From contig WOAB01000563.1 in the NCBI GenBank assembly GCA_027886185.1, forward strand, positions 4,712,001-4,776,000: a stretch of DNA of 64,000 bases, written 5' to 3'. The position numbers and the translations under genes were made by a program. The notes beneath the pieces were generated by a model that did no database searches, had not been told where the DNA came from, and was given only the letters and a program-made list of their open reading frames with translations. How positions within the stretch are numbered: the stretch's first letter is position 1; the number at the start of each line of letters is the position of its first letter. This document shows, piece by piece, positions 33,868-45,569 of the stretch. This DNA is from Rheum nobile (taxonomy: Eukaryota > Streptophyta > Magnoliopsida > Caryophyllales > Polygonaceae).

Positions 33868-35077
33868 CTTACGAAAATTGCCTTTCAGGCGTGGATATAC
33901 CAATATTTCAACATGTTCAGACCTGTACAGAGTAGAGACTGGGACTTTGAACAGCGGATCCCATACGCTCATAGATGGGACCTTTCAGAGAAACCCAACC
34001 TCATGAGAAATTACAGAACGAAGCTCGATATGATGACTGCGGACATGATAAGTGCATATACGGTCTATCTCTATTCAGTTAGAAATTCGATGATAGGTAT
34101 TTTTAATTCTTTTGCATCCTATTATGTTTAGGTTGATTGGATGTCGTTCGGTCCGATTGACTTTAACGATGTGAACTTCGCTCCATCGCACTTCCATGGA
34201 GTTATCTCGTGTCTTTGGATAACCGAGCCGTACATGCCAGACCGTGTGGCGAGACAGTTTGCCCGTATACAGCAGGTTCCAAGACCACCTATAGTGCCTA
34301 TAATGGCTTGGAGGGGAACAAATATCAGCACCTACACGGTGGAGTACGACAGAGCTCGATTTGCATGGGATGCGTAGAATATACATTCCATGACCCTAGC
34401 TGCGATGGGCCCTCCTGTCGAGCAAGGCCATGAGTGTAGCGGTGATTATATGCAGTGGTACCTCGAACATACACACCCATACGTCAACCCCCCGCAGAGT
34501 GATGACGTGATACAGGTATGAATTTGACTAATTTTATGTTGTTTAATTTCGTGTACAAACTATATATATCATATCAACGTTTTTATGTGCAGTGTATCGG
34601 GGATTGCTACAGTCGTCTTCACCCATATTGCAGCCATGAATGTGAAGATGTAGCAGAGGCGCTACCCTCATCATTGGAGCAAATGTATCCCTTCCTTCCC
34701 AATCACTGAGGAAGCTGTGGAAACTGTTTTATGATTAAACTTGTTTCGTTTTATGGATTTGATTGAACTTTGGATTATGGCAACAATGAATATTATGACT
34801 TCTATTTGAATGTTTGTTATGATATTCTTGAGAGTGTATTGCCAAGTTTAAGATGTCTTCATTTTGTATTGTGTATGAGACCGTGTTTTAATTCACGTAA
34901 AGCTAACGAACTAGATGAAATTTAACGAACTAAAGAGTAATTATAAAAGTAGGTAAAATACTTCCTAGTGAGTATGTTAACAATCCGAATTCGAAACCAA
35001 ACAATAACGTAATTATGTTTAAACCGTGCCCTTTTACAGAAGGCACTGAAATAGCCAGAAATAACATTCTGGCAAGG

Positions 35078-35144
35078 CGCACGTTACATGTGGATGATCT
35101 CTACACATAACGTGTGGATACAGTTCCCACGTTATGTGTGGATG
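35078..35144. repeat. 24-bp phased palindrome array (3' spacer, copy 1)
   Basis: GCACGTTACATGTGG, ACACATAACGTGTGG and CCCACGTTATGTGTGG at 24-bp steps. The corresponding spacer of copy 2 (55008-55243) lacks it. Confidence 0.85.
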
Positions 35145-35157
35145 TAATCTATGTAGA

Positions 35158-35274
35158 ACGCACGGCCGTGCGTTTTACCGCACAGGCCATACGGTGCTTT
35201 CGACTTTTCACCAAACAAATACAGCGAAGACCGCACGGCCGTGCGTTTTACCACACAGGCCGTGCGGTGCTCTC
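35158..35274. repeat. Paired GCACGGCCGTGC palindromes
   Basis: CGCACGGCCGTGCG followed 20 bp later by GCACAGGCCATACGGTGC, and the same arrangement again 73 bp downstream (GCACGGCCGTGCG, then CACAGGCCGTGCGGTGC 20 bp later). The linker TTTTACC is shared; flanks differ. Confidence 0.85.
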
Positions 35275-37500
35275 GGCTTTCCGGTTACAAAATGATGAGG
35301 GATGAGAGAAAATCTGTCAGATGACACTAAATTCATTAACATGTCATAAATACAGCGAACATGTGTCTTAACATTACATCAAAGTCATTGCATCATACAT
35401 ATGTATTAACATAAGATAGTTTCAACTTTCTTCTTTCCGCGACCCTTTGGTTTGTGTGCTTGGTACTCCGTCAATCGTTCAATGAATGGATCTACCAAGG
35501 AATCCGCAGACGGGTCATAAAATCTCACCCATGCGGTGTAAAGGTCCGGCAAGGGAGAGGTTTCGACAAGGCCAATCTACATAAAAGTCATTGCATTATA
35601 CATATGTCTTAAGATAAGATAGTTTCAACTTATTTGATTGTATTAACGTACCGGAATAAAATGTTGCTCTTTCTCGACATGACAAATGCATATCGTCTTA
35701 AGCTTCTTTCCAACAGCTTGGTTTGGATTCGCCCTCATAGGCATGTATGTCGTGCCTACACCAACACCGATGGAGACGAACACACAGTTGAATGCAGTAG
35801 CCACCAAACATCCCATATCCGGGAGGTCCAACCACGTCTCATGTGGGGCAGGCATGTTGGGCGCAGGAAACCATGCAAGCTTCGCCTCCATTGCCTCAAG
35901 TGTCATCGTAAACATCCAAATTGGCGCGAATAGCTCATACTCTTGTTTTAACGTAGCGATCATGGTAGGTCGAACAAAAGCCCACTGCTCATGCCCTAAA
36001 CCTAGACCATGCGCAATTGATCTATATCTGCAGTTTCCATCACCATCTATTTCCCACCATCCTCCCACATGTGGTTTCATACACTTGGGAAACTGGGTAA
36101 TATATCGCCTAGGGTTTTTTATCAACGTCGTGTGACCCGAAGGCATAGGCTCCCATGATTCCCATGGCATGGTTGAATCTTCCTTAGGTGGTCTTGCTTT
36201 TTGCTTCTTTGGAGGTGTTCCCTCCATCTGTTGGTCAGTGTACTCCCGTGCTGACGGTTGCCTTTTGGTGGGAATATTTAGAGATCCTTGAGGCCGACCC
36301 TTATGCCTAACTTTAGCTGGCTCTTGCAGAGTAGTCCGCTCTAGATGTGCTATACTTGTTAGTGTAGAGACAGCTCTGTGTTGATCATGCACTGGAAATG
36401 TGGGAAAGACGCTTGAAGCAAATTCATCAAGCAACAACCTATTCACTCTACGTGATCTGGCTTCTTCTTCTTCATCCGTCTGTACTTCTGACAAGGTCAA
36501 TTGCCTCCAGAATGGATGCAATGAGCTAGGTTCAATTGCCTCCTGGTTCATCACATTCCGCGACATGTCATGCACACAAAGCAAGCCATCCCTGACCCTC
36601 ATCTGGCATCTGCATATAGTGTTCCACAATGGATCTTCACCTTTCTTGTAATCCTCAATCAGTTGTGCTAGTGCAATCGCAGAGACCTTGTAGTGCAGCT
36701 TGCCGAAAAGATATGATCTGGTTATCAGCATAAATCGCTTTTCTAAGCTCTAATTCAAGGCCCCCCTTATCTCCTTAATGTGAATGCGTAACCGCGCATC
36801 ATATTGATCGAATACAGTGCAAAGGTTGCCATCATTGCTAGTGAAGAAGCTTTTAAGACTGGAATGGGCCCCTTCAACCTTGTATTACAATCAAGAATCC
36901 AAAGTCAGTATGTTGTTATAAAAGTCTAAGTTCAAATAACCAGTTAACTTTAAAAACATAATGCACAAACCTGTTAGTTGTGGAAGTTCCAAGAGTGAAG
37001 ACTGTATCTGTCCATACTGAGACGATTATTTCCCTGTACGGGTCAAGCCAGTTTTTTTGTACATACTGAAGACATTTTGGATATTTCCTCCAATCTTGAT
37101 GAATCTTCTTCAGTTTTGCTTCATACCCTTCTATGGTTGTTTCCTTGAATAGTTGCATGTAATCATTGGAAAACGTTATGCCCCTAAACTTGTCCATGGC
37201 CTTCTTCCCAAAGTCTTCAATATTCTTCCTCACATGACACCTACATAGGAGGAATTTTGCAGTTGGAAACAGCTTCTCTAAGGCGTTCATCAACGCCTTC
37301 TCCCGATCTCGGACCAAGCATGTGGGTGCTCGTTGGACCTTGACAAATATTTTTGAAAGTTGTTGTATGGCCCACATGTAACTCTCTTCGTTCTCATGCT
37401 CCAGAAACGCCCCGACAACATTGTAGTTTTTCGAAACAGATGTGATGCCGACAAATTCAAGGAAGGGAAAATCGTAACTGCACACATAATAATATGTTAT

Positions 37501-38768
37501 CAGCTCTACTTTGTAGTGCGTAACTAGGAGTTGTTACCAGAGTTTTAGGTACCGTTTGTATGGGTTTAGAGCATAAGTTAGGAGAACGGAGTTATGGAGA
37601 AGGAAGTGTGATTTGGTGGTTTTGAAGTACTTAAATGAAGACTTAAGAAGATGGAGGAGAAAACCACGAGAGAAGACCGAAGACAGAAGCAGAAAGGAGC
37701 AACGGCAAGAAATCCGCGGGCGCGGAATACTCTGCCGTGGTCGCGGAATAATGCAACAAGCAGCAAAGCCACAGAAAGTTTTCCGCGGTCGCGGATATCT
37801 TGCCGCGGTCGCGAAAACTGTTCATATGCGCGGAGCCGGGATTTCGTCCGAGGTTATTTTACTTTATTTCTTTTCTTTTATTTTCTTTTAAATTCGTTAG
37901 TTTCCTTTTAGATATTATTTCTTATCTTTTGAGTACTAGGTTTTGCTAGGGTTATAACCTAGTTTTAGTTAGCAGCCTATTCAGAATTCATTTTTTCATT
38001 ATCGTTCAGTTTTTACCTTAGAGTTTTTACACTTTGAAGACAATGAAGAACTAAGCAACTTTTGCTTAGTCCGACGATTGAAGTCTTCATTTGTATTTGG
38101 TTGTGAGATTATAACTATATTTCCTTTCCTTTGATTATATCTTTTCTCTTTGTGCTTAATCCCTTTGATTCTTGCTGATTATACTGGCCTGATCAACTAG
38201 TTGATATTAGTAATTATCTATTGCTAGGGTTTGGATATTTTTGGTTGAAATCCCTTATCTTGTGTAGCAAACATGATATTTTAGGACTGGTTGGACTAGT
38301 TTAATGTGAAGAGAATTGATTACATGTCGAGTACTAACGGGTTGTTAAGTATTGCATGTATCCTGGTTAATTCCTATGCTTACTACTGCTATTGAATTGA
38401 ATCTTGATAGTTTCTTGGTTATTTGATAGTTAGGGTTACCAGGACTGGTTGGACTGATAACTATTTCAGAATAGGGACAGGAATATTCATAGAAAGGAAT
38501 TGAGATAATCTCGGATCAACCAATCAAACTGAATGGTGGATATTTGTCTGGCTAAGTTATTTCTCACCCATAGATTACACCTTTTGCTTTGATTTACTTT
38601 GTTACATTGATTACAAACCAAAACCCCCCTTTAGTTACCTTTGGCATATAACCTTTTGCACTTAGAAAGATTGCTACCTCCCTGTGGGATTCGACCCTTG
38701 CTTGCCTACTATACTTAGTTAGGTTTTTGAGGATTACTTTGATAGGCATAACGACTTTAGCCTCGTCA
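37501..38768 (+). repeat. 5' LTR of element F
   Basis: Ends GCCTCGTCA before the primer site. It carries two pairs of CCGCGG-TCGCGG palindromes (37714/37735 and 37783/37803). Very similar to the 3' LTR, differing by few substitutions and small indels: a young insertion. Confidence 0.88.
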
Positions 38769-38772
38769 AATT

Positions 38773-38790
38773 TGGCGCCGTTGCCGGGGA
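38773..38790 (+). promoter_or_regulatory. Primer-binding site of element F, tRNA-Asp
   Basis: TGGCGCCGTTGCCGGGGA four bases after the LTR, complementary to the 3' end of plant tRNA-Asp, as in Athila/Calypso elements. Confidence 0.9.
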
Positions 38791-38812
38791 GGCAAAGTTT
38801 TAATTTTTCTTT

Positions 38813-40373
38813 GTGTTTGTTTGTGTGCCAACTTTTGTGTGGACCTATCTTATGGTCCATACCCATGCTACTGACTCTCCACTTTTAGATTTTTATACAG
38901 AGATCGAACGAACACTTTCCAGAAACCGTCTAGCAGCCCGTACGCAACTCGAGATGGCGGATGAAGCATCGACTTTGAAGCAGTTGACTGCCCCGAATCT
39001 AGAGCAGCAGTCGCTTGCTGTGCAATTTCCAGAGTTGGCGGATGGCGTGAATTTCGAGCTCAAATTTGGGTTGATTCACTTACTACCCCACTTCCATGGG
39101 ATGAGTGGAGAAGACCCCAACAAGCATCTGTATGAATTTCACGCTGTCTGCAGCAGTATGAAGCCTAGGAATATTACTGAGGACTAGATCAAGCTGAGGG
39201 CCTTTCCTTTCTCTCTGAAGGATTCGGCTAATGATTGGTTCTACTATTTGGCCCCAGGAAGCATAGATACATGGGCTAAGATGAAGAAAGCCTTCCTGGA
39301 GAAGTACTACCCTGCAACGAAGCTCAATAGCCTGAAGAGAAATATTAGCAACATTGAGCAACATGCTACTGAGATGTTGTATGAGTACTACGAGAGGTTC
39401 AAGAGGTTGATTTAAAGTTGTCCCTACCATGGGTATTCTGACCAAGACCTCGTACTTTATTTGTATGGTGGACTCCTTGATGATGAGAGAAGGATGGTGA
39501 ACGCAGCCTATGGTGGAAATATTCTAAACAAGACGCCAGCTGCAGCTTTTGAGATATTCTTTGAGCTATCTGAGGGCTCATAACAGTTTAGCAAGAGAGC
39601 GAGCGCTCACACAGTTAAGGCCGCAGATTCTCAGCCATCGTCTTTACTACTTTCTGAGATGGCTGAGATGAAGGAGATGATGAGGAGATTTATGACGAAG
39701 GGCAACCTGCAGCAAGTCAAATCCTGTGGAATATGCTATGACATGATGCACCCTACTGATGCATGTCCCACGCTGCAGGAACCCACTGCTGAAGTGAATG
39801 CTATTGGAGGTTTCGGCCCTCCAAGGCCGAGATATGACCCGTACTCCAACACTTACAATCCAGGGTGGAGAGATCACCCCAATTTGAGATACGAAACCAA
39901 CAGAATCCTCCTCAGGGTCATGATAATCAAGAGCTTCACCAGAGACCACCACAATTTTTACAACAACAACAATTTCAGTGGCCTGGAGGTCAACAACAAC
40001 AACAATTTAGAGCTCCATATGACCCTAGACCTCAAGGCCAAAGCACAAATTCGTCTATGCCTAGTGATGACATGATCAAGTCTCTCGCTCAGAGCGTATC
40101 GACGTTGGAATATGCTATGACACGATGCACCCTACTGATGCATGTCCCACACTGCAGGATCCCACTGCTGAATTGAATGCTATTGGAGGTTTCGGCCCTC
40201 CAAGGCCGAGATATGACCCGTACTCCAACACTTACAATCCAGGGTGGAGAGATCACCCCAATTTGAGATACGAAAACCAACAGAATCCTCCTCAGGGTCA
40301 TGATAATCAAGAGTTTCACCAGAGACCGCCACAATTTTTACAACAATAACAGCAATTTCAGTGGCCTGGAGGT

Positions 40374-40404
<31 letters not shown>

Positions 40405-40739
40405 TTAGAGCTCCATATGACCCTAGACCTCAACGCCAAAGCGCAAGTTCGTCTATTCCTAGTGATGACATGATCAAGTCTCTCGCTCAGAGCGTATCGA
40501 CATTGGCAAACACCATGGTCCAACAAAATCAAGAGATGAAGTCTAGCATTCAGAACTTAGAGAAGCAAGTGGGGCAAATTTCTCTAGCAGTGAGCAAACT
40601 GGAAGCCCGGGATTCGGGGAAACTACCATCTCAAACGGTAGCCAATCCGAGGGAGAATGTATGTGCGATGACACTGAGGAGCGGAACACAAATGAAAGAA
40701 GTGAAGGAGGCTAAGGACGAGGAAGTTCAAAAGCAATAG
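38813..40739 (+). pseudogene. Gag of element F
   Basis: Same protein as in element A: LIHLLPHFHGMSGEDPNKHL, FPFSLKDSANDWFYYLAPGS, YEYYERFKRL, knuckle CGICYDMMHPTDAC (about 39727), Q-rich stretch, and NLEKQVGQISLAVSKLEARD, CAMTLRSGTQ. Stops at 39187 and near 39413 and 39582 break the capsid part. A direct duplication of 379 bp (39729-40107 and 40108 on) doubles the knuckle and proline/asparagine segment, with the frame lost between copies. The tail frame ends at 40739, just before the palindrome-rich linker. Confidence 0.88.
39729..40486 (+). repeat. 379-bp tandem duplication in gag of element F
   Basis: GAATATGCTATGAC.CGATG... begins at 39729 and again at 40108 and is highly similar through ATTGGAGGTTTCGGCCCTCC, GTACTCCAACACTTACAATC and the CAACAACAA run to the GATGACATGATCAAGTCTCT segment. 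A has one copy. Confidence 0.9.
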
Positions 40740-40747
40740 AAAGAATT

Positions 40748-40990
40748 CCGCGACCGCGGAGAGGGCAGCCGCGACCGCGGAATTATACCTGGAGGCGGTG
40801 TTTTTTCCGAGAATTTTCCACGACCGCAGGCTGAATTTCGCGACCGCGGAAATGTTCATGGGAACGATAATTTTTCTGAAGCACATCCGCGACCGCGGAC
40901 TGAAATCCACAACCGCGGATTATTCACTGGAGCCCCAGAACCTGACGATGTTGAATCGCGACCGTGGGTCCCAAGCAGCGACCGCGGTTT
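40748..40990 (+). repeat. CCGCGACCGCGG paired palindromes in the gag-protease linker of F
   Basis: Eight cores in four pairs: 40748/40769, 40818/40838, 40887/40907, 40956/40976. Within pairs the distance is 20-21 bp, and the pairs repeat every 69-70 bp. The spacers between are unlike each other. In frame they read R-D-R-G or P-R-P-R. Confidence 0.9.
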
Positions 40991-41693
40991 GCCTGCTGTT
41001 GTCCACGATGATTATGTTCGTCCTGATTTCCCTCCGCTCAATTCACTGAAGCCACCCGCTCTATTCCCTGAGGCACTAAAGGACACCAGAAGGTTGGAAA
41101 ATGATAAGGAACTATTTGAGACCTTCAGTAATTGCGAGGTAAACATTCCTTTGATCAAGCTAGTTAAGAGAATTCCTTGTTATGCAAATATTTTGAAGGA
41201 ATTGTGCAAGATTAAGAAGAAAACATCAGTGAAAGCAAAGAAGAAGGTCCAGGTGAGCGAGAATGTCTCCGCTATGCTGCAAAAGTGGTTGCCCAAGAAG
41301 TGCAGTGACCCAGGAATGTTCAGTATTCCCTGCAAGATAGGTGACACCACGTTCGATAAATCCATTCTGGATTTGGGTGCATCTATAAATGTACTGCCTC
41401 TCTCGCTGTACGAATCTTTGGAGCTTGGGCCATTACAGAAGATAGGGACGGTGATCCAATTAGCGGATATGTCCTATGTGTATCCCAAACGAGTCGTGCA
41501 GGATGTTCTAGTAGAGGTCGATAGGCTGATTTTCCCTGCGGATTTCTTTGTGATGGATACGGGGCAAGACAAACATGCAGCCCCTGTGATGTTGGGTAGG
41601 CCGTTCATGAAAACGGCAAATACGAAGATTGATGTGAGTAGCGGTTCACTCACAATGGAGTTTGATGGGGTGAGGGTTGAGCATAATCGATGA
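40989..41693 (+). CDS. Athila-type aspartic protease of element F
   Basis: Open for 234 codons: DDYVRPDFPPLNSLKPPALF, IPLIKLVKRIPCYANILKEL, a basic stretch with KVQVSENVSAMLQKWLPKK, then the retropepsin domain IPCKIGDTTF, LDLGASINVLPLSLYE (active-site D-L-G-A-S, with Leu where many have Thr, as in other Athila elements), VVQDVLVEVDRLIFPADFFV and VMLGRPFMKTANTKIDV. It would mature Gag. The ATG at 40989 is only the first in frame; the real product is probably the end of a Gag-protease polyprotein whose upstream frame is now broken. Confidence 0.85.
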   Translation: MPAVVHDDYVRPDFPPLNSLKPPALFPEALKDTRRLENDKELFETFSNCEVNIPLIKLVKRIPCYANILKELCKIKKKTSVKAKKKVQVSENVSAMLQKWLPKKCSDPGMFSIPCKIGDTTFDKSILDLGASINVLPLSLYESLELGPLQKIGTVIQLADMSYVYPKRVVQDVLVEVDRLIFPADFFVMDTGQDKHAAPVMLGRPFMKTANTKIDVSSGSLTMEFDGVRVEHNR

Positions 41694-43172
41694 TGCAAAG
41701 AGACACCCTCCTGATGGTAACCCCAAGTGTTTGGTTGATGTGAGCATCCCCAGTTGATTTAAAGGGCACCATGTCGAGCCACGACAATAACCAAGGCGCT
41801 GCTCGGGAGGCAACCCGAGGTATGTATTTCTTTTCGTATCTTTTCATTTCAAGTTTTCATTTGTGTTGTTTTCGCTTTTAGACTAAAATGCAGGTAGGAG
41901 ACCCGAAGCCAAACGTAGAAGACGGTGTTCAACTCGCCCAGACGCGAATCCGTGACCGCGAAAGTTTTTCCGCGACCGCGGTTTCGCCCATGTAAGTCTC
42001 CTTTGATTAAAATAAATAAATAAATAAAAATTCTGAAGACATCGCAACCGCGTCCTTAAAACCGCGATCGCGGCCCAACTGTCTGAGTTCTACTTTGAGA
42101 GACGGTGCGCATCATGCTGCCAAGGAGGAGACATTAGCCCGAATTTTTTTTATTTGGCACCGATGATGGCCGGACATTCGACAGTTGACGAGGAGGAGCT
42201 CCAGAGCCAACTGCAGATATGATGATTGATATGGAGCGATGGAGCCCGCTACACGATTACATTAGGGCTCCAATTCTGAGTTCGTTGAAGGCCCGTGCAA
42301 CCCCGTTTTCTTTAATGTGCCAATTCCCTTATAGTGGATCTATTTGGTTGCACGTGGAGTTTAGTTGAGTAGGACCGCGCAACACCAGCGACATGTGGTT
42401 TCAATGCTTTACCGCCAGCCCCAACATCCACATACAGGACACCTTGGCGACGTCCGTGAGTACTTTTTTTCCTTTCCTTGTGCTTTATCTTTTTGTCTTT
42501 CATTACATTGAGGACAATGCAATATTTAAGCATGGGGGAGTGATCCATACTTGCTGGTCGTTTGAGAAAGAAAAAAAGTATATATATAAAAGAAAAAGTC
42601 AAAAATATGCAAAAAGACAAAAAAATAAATCCTGGGCTAAGTCGAAAACCCGAGAGGGCGGCTTAGACAATAAGCAGGTGGCCCGGACCAGCATTAGGCT
42701 GGGATAATAAGAGGTCAAGAGTGATGTGAGTTTTGTGAGCCCATCTATTGAAAAATGAAATGAGTGGCTTGGTGAAAACCCGAAAGGGCGCCTTGGTAAA
42801 ATGAGTGAAAAGAAGAAGAGTGATTATTAGGATTCCTCATTTTTCCTGGCGTGGTGACATAAGAAGAGGTGATATAAGAAGGATTCGGATAGGTCACTTT
42901 GGGAGGTATAAGAAGATAGATGGAGGCTAGGATTAGATGGTTACTTTCACTCTATGGTGTTCGGGTTAAGCTTGGGGGAAGTACTTTGCTTTCCATTAAG
43001 CTTGTGTGTTGTGTGTTATGTTGATGTGTTGGTGCCTTGGAGATTAATGATTAGATGCAGTTCTTAGTGGAGATAGTTTTGTTGTGTTTTCTGAGACCTT
43101 GGGTATTTCATTGGAGGAGTAGGTTTCTATTAGCTTACTCGAGGATGAGCAAGGTTTAAGCATGGGGGAATT
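41694..43172 (+). other. Untranslated 3' region of element F
   Basis: No RT, RNase H or integrase. It includes the characteristic GGCGCTGCTCGGGAGGCAAC sequence at about 41790 and ATTGAGGACAATGCAATATT plus AAGCATGGGGGA at about 42500, both familiar from the 3' part of Athila-like elements. Two more CCGCGACCGCGG pairs lie at 41950/41970 and 42042/42062. The purine tract GCATGGGGGAA is at 43160-43170. Confidence 0.75.
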
Positions 43173-44450
43173 TGATTAGCTATACTTTGTAGAGCGTAAC
43201 TAGGAGTTGTTATCGGAGTTTTAGGTACCATTTGTATGGGTTTAGAGCATAAGTTAGGAGAATGGAGTTGTGGAGAAGGAAGTGTGATTTGGTGGTTTTG
43301 AAGTACTTAAATGAAGACTTAAGAAGATGGAGGAGAAAACCACGAGAGAAGACCGAAGACAGAAGCAGAAAGGAGCAACGGCAAGAAATTCGCGGGCGCG
43401 GAATACTCTGCCGTGGTCGCGGAATAATGCAACAAGCAGCGAAGCCACAGAAAGTTTTCCGCGGTCGCGGATATCTTGCCGCGGTCACGGACACTGTTCA
43501 TACGCGCGGAGCCGGGATTTTGTCCGAGTTTATTTTACTTTATTTCTTTTCTTTTCTTTTCTTTTCTTTTAATTTCGTTAGTTTCCTTTTAGATATTATT
43601 TCTTATCTTTTGAGTACTAGGTTTTGCTAGGGTTATAACCTAGTTTTAGTTAGCAGCCTATTCAGAATTCATTTTTTCATTATCGTTCAGTTTTTCCCTT
43701 AGAGTTTTTACGCTTTGAAGACAATGAAGAACTAAGCAATTTTTGCTTAGTCTGACGATTGAAGCCTTCGTTTGTATTTGGTTGTGAGATTATAACTCTA
43801 TTTTCTTTCCTTTGATTATATCTTTTCTCTTTGTGCTTAATCCCATTGATTCTTGCTAATTGGACTGGCCTGATCAACTAGTTGATATTAGTAATTATCT
43901 ATTGCTAGGGTTTGGATATTTCTGGTTGAAATCTCTTATCTTGTGTAGCAAACATGATATTCTAGGACTGGTTGGACTAGTTTATTGTAAAGAGAATTGA
44001 TTACATGTCGAGTACTGACGAGTTGTTAAGTATTGCATGTATTCTGGTTAATTCCTATGCTTACTGCTGCTATTGAATTGAATCTTGATAGTTTCTTGAT
44101 TATTTGATAGTTATGGTTATCAGGACTGGTTGGACTGATAACTATTTCAGAATAGGGACAGGAATATTCATAGGAAGGAATTGAGATAATCTAGGATCAA
44201 CCAATCAAACTGAATAGTGGATATTTGTCTGGCTAAGTTATTTCTCACCCATAGATTACACCATTTGCTTTGATTTACTTTGTTACATTGATTACAAACC
44301 AAAACCCCCCATTTAGTTACCTTTGGCATACAACCTTTTGCACTTAGAAAGATTGCTACCTCCCTGTGGGATTCGACCCTTGCTTGCCTACTATACTTAG
44401 TTAGGTTTTTGAGGATTACTTTGATAGGCATAATGACTTTAGCCTCGTCA
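43173..44450 (+). repeat. 3' LTR of element F
   Basis: TGATTAGCTATACTTTGTAG...GCCTCGTCA, about 1.28 kb, highly similar to the 5' LTR, including the palindrome pairs at 43390/43411 and 43459/43479. Confidence 0.88.
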
Positions 44451-45569
44451 ATATGTTATGGCATGCTAATGATTACATGAACAAGTGAAGAATATAATAG
44501 ATATGTGTGTTACTAACCTGTTAGTTGCGTATGTAGAGTCTAGCAACACAATGTATGGGAATGCCTTCAGCATTGACAACTGGTCTGGGCTTGCGAAAAA
44601 GATATATGTGATCTTATTGGTCTTCTTATTGAATCTGTGCTCCATGAAGTATCCCTTCTCCTTACACTCATAGAAGAACTGTTGCATCACTGTTCTTCCT
44701 TCCATACCGTTTTTTTCGTATGGCATGCATCATGTTGTACACTTGCTTCATCTTGTTCAAGTTTCCTGGGGACGAGCTGATTGTAGTAAAAATCTTTTGA
44801 GGCTTGCAATGATTAACTGTCATCATCCTAATAATTTCCTTTTCTTCTGCGTTTGGTCGACCAGCTAATGCTTGACCAAACAAATTCTATTTGATCACAT
44901 GATTGTGAGTTCCATGTTGTACATTGATCTTTCATGATCCCTTCAGCCCTTCTTTCAACCTCAACATGAATGGACACCCACACTTCTTCGACTTTGTGAT
45001 CTCCCTCACTTGGTCAGCTTATTTACGGATGTTTTGTCCATGCCTATCGCAAGGTAACCAAGTCCCCCCAAGGTCTCCTCCTATGGAAGGTTTATTCCTC
45101 CACTTTATGATGCAGAAGTTATGACACATAACAGTCTCCCGCGCCCATTTAAATGCTTCTTCTCTGGACTTCCAGATTTGATCTATTGTGAAGAACTCTT
45201 AATAATCAGCAGACACGAAAACATCCTCTTCTGGATCATTTTTGAATTGAGGCTGTGTGTGTAGGGATGGAAAGCTGAATTGTGGGTTAGCAGAAGCCGA
45301 ATTATGAGTCTCTTCATGAGACAAAGATGCTTTTGGAGGCGGACAACTCTCGTCAAACACTCCAAGTGAGAAGGATGATATCTCTTCTAGTGTTTTCCAC
45401 TCAGATAGTGTGTTCCATTCTGGCAACGGTTGATGAGGTGTTTCCCAACCAGAAAAGGATTGCCCTTGTTGTGGGGTGCTCCAATCATCGAGCGAAATAT
45501 TGTTCAACCCCTCGTACAAAAAATAGTTCGCATGCATACACATGGAATCGTCTCATCAAGTAGTGAACT

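Larger units (their letters stand above)
29127..34709 (+). pseudogene. PMD (plant mobile domain, MAIN-like) gene, copy 1
   Basis: Exon 1 (29127-29615) begins MEPGERTNRKNRRNLV, contains RDDETCLYETRA, and has two stops near 29550-29558. Exon 2 (about 29691-29909) is frameshifted but gives GGPERPELLKGFANH in one frame. Exon 3 starts at about 30007 (RFQQRDKQ) and is cut by the Tekay remnant; most of the PMD core is gone. Exon 4 (33890 on) gives AWIYQYFNMFRPVQSRDWDF, exon 5 (34134 on) SFGPIDFNDVNF and FHGVISCLWITEPYMPDRVA with a stop near 34375, and exon 6 ends at 34709. The donor of exon 4 has lost its GT. PMD proteins act in the nucleus in silencing and genome stability; TE-borne ones have unknown roles. 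Confidence 0.85.
34710..35405. other. Spacer between the convergent PMD and MULE-OTU genes, copy 1
   Basis: Untranslated tails of both genes. It contains a short 24-bp phased array (35080, 35104, 35128) and the GCACGGCCGTGC pairs (35158-35270). Confidence 0.7.
37501..44450 (+). mobile_element. Athila-like Ty3/Gypsy element F (gag-protease only)
   Basis: Near-complete element with LTRs of about 1.27 kb (37501-38768 and 43173-44450), tRNA-Asp primer site, gag, protease, a long untranslated 3' region and a purine tract (GCATGGGGGAA). RT, RNase H and integrase are absent, so it is non-autonomous like its relative A. It lies in intron 2 of the MULE-OTU gene. ATATGTTAT stands at both borders (37492-37500 and 44451-44459); part of it is the target duplication, but the exact cut is ambiguous because the LTR may itself start TGTTAT. 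Confidence 0.9.
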
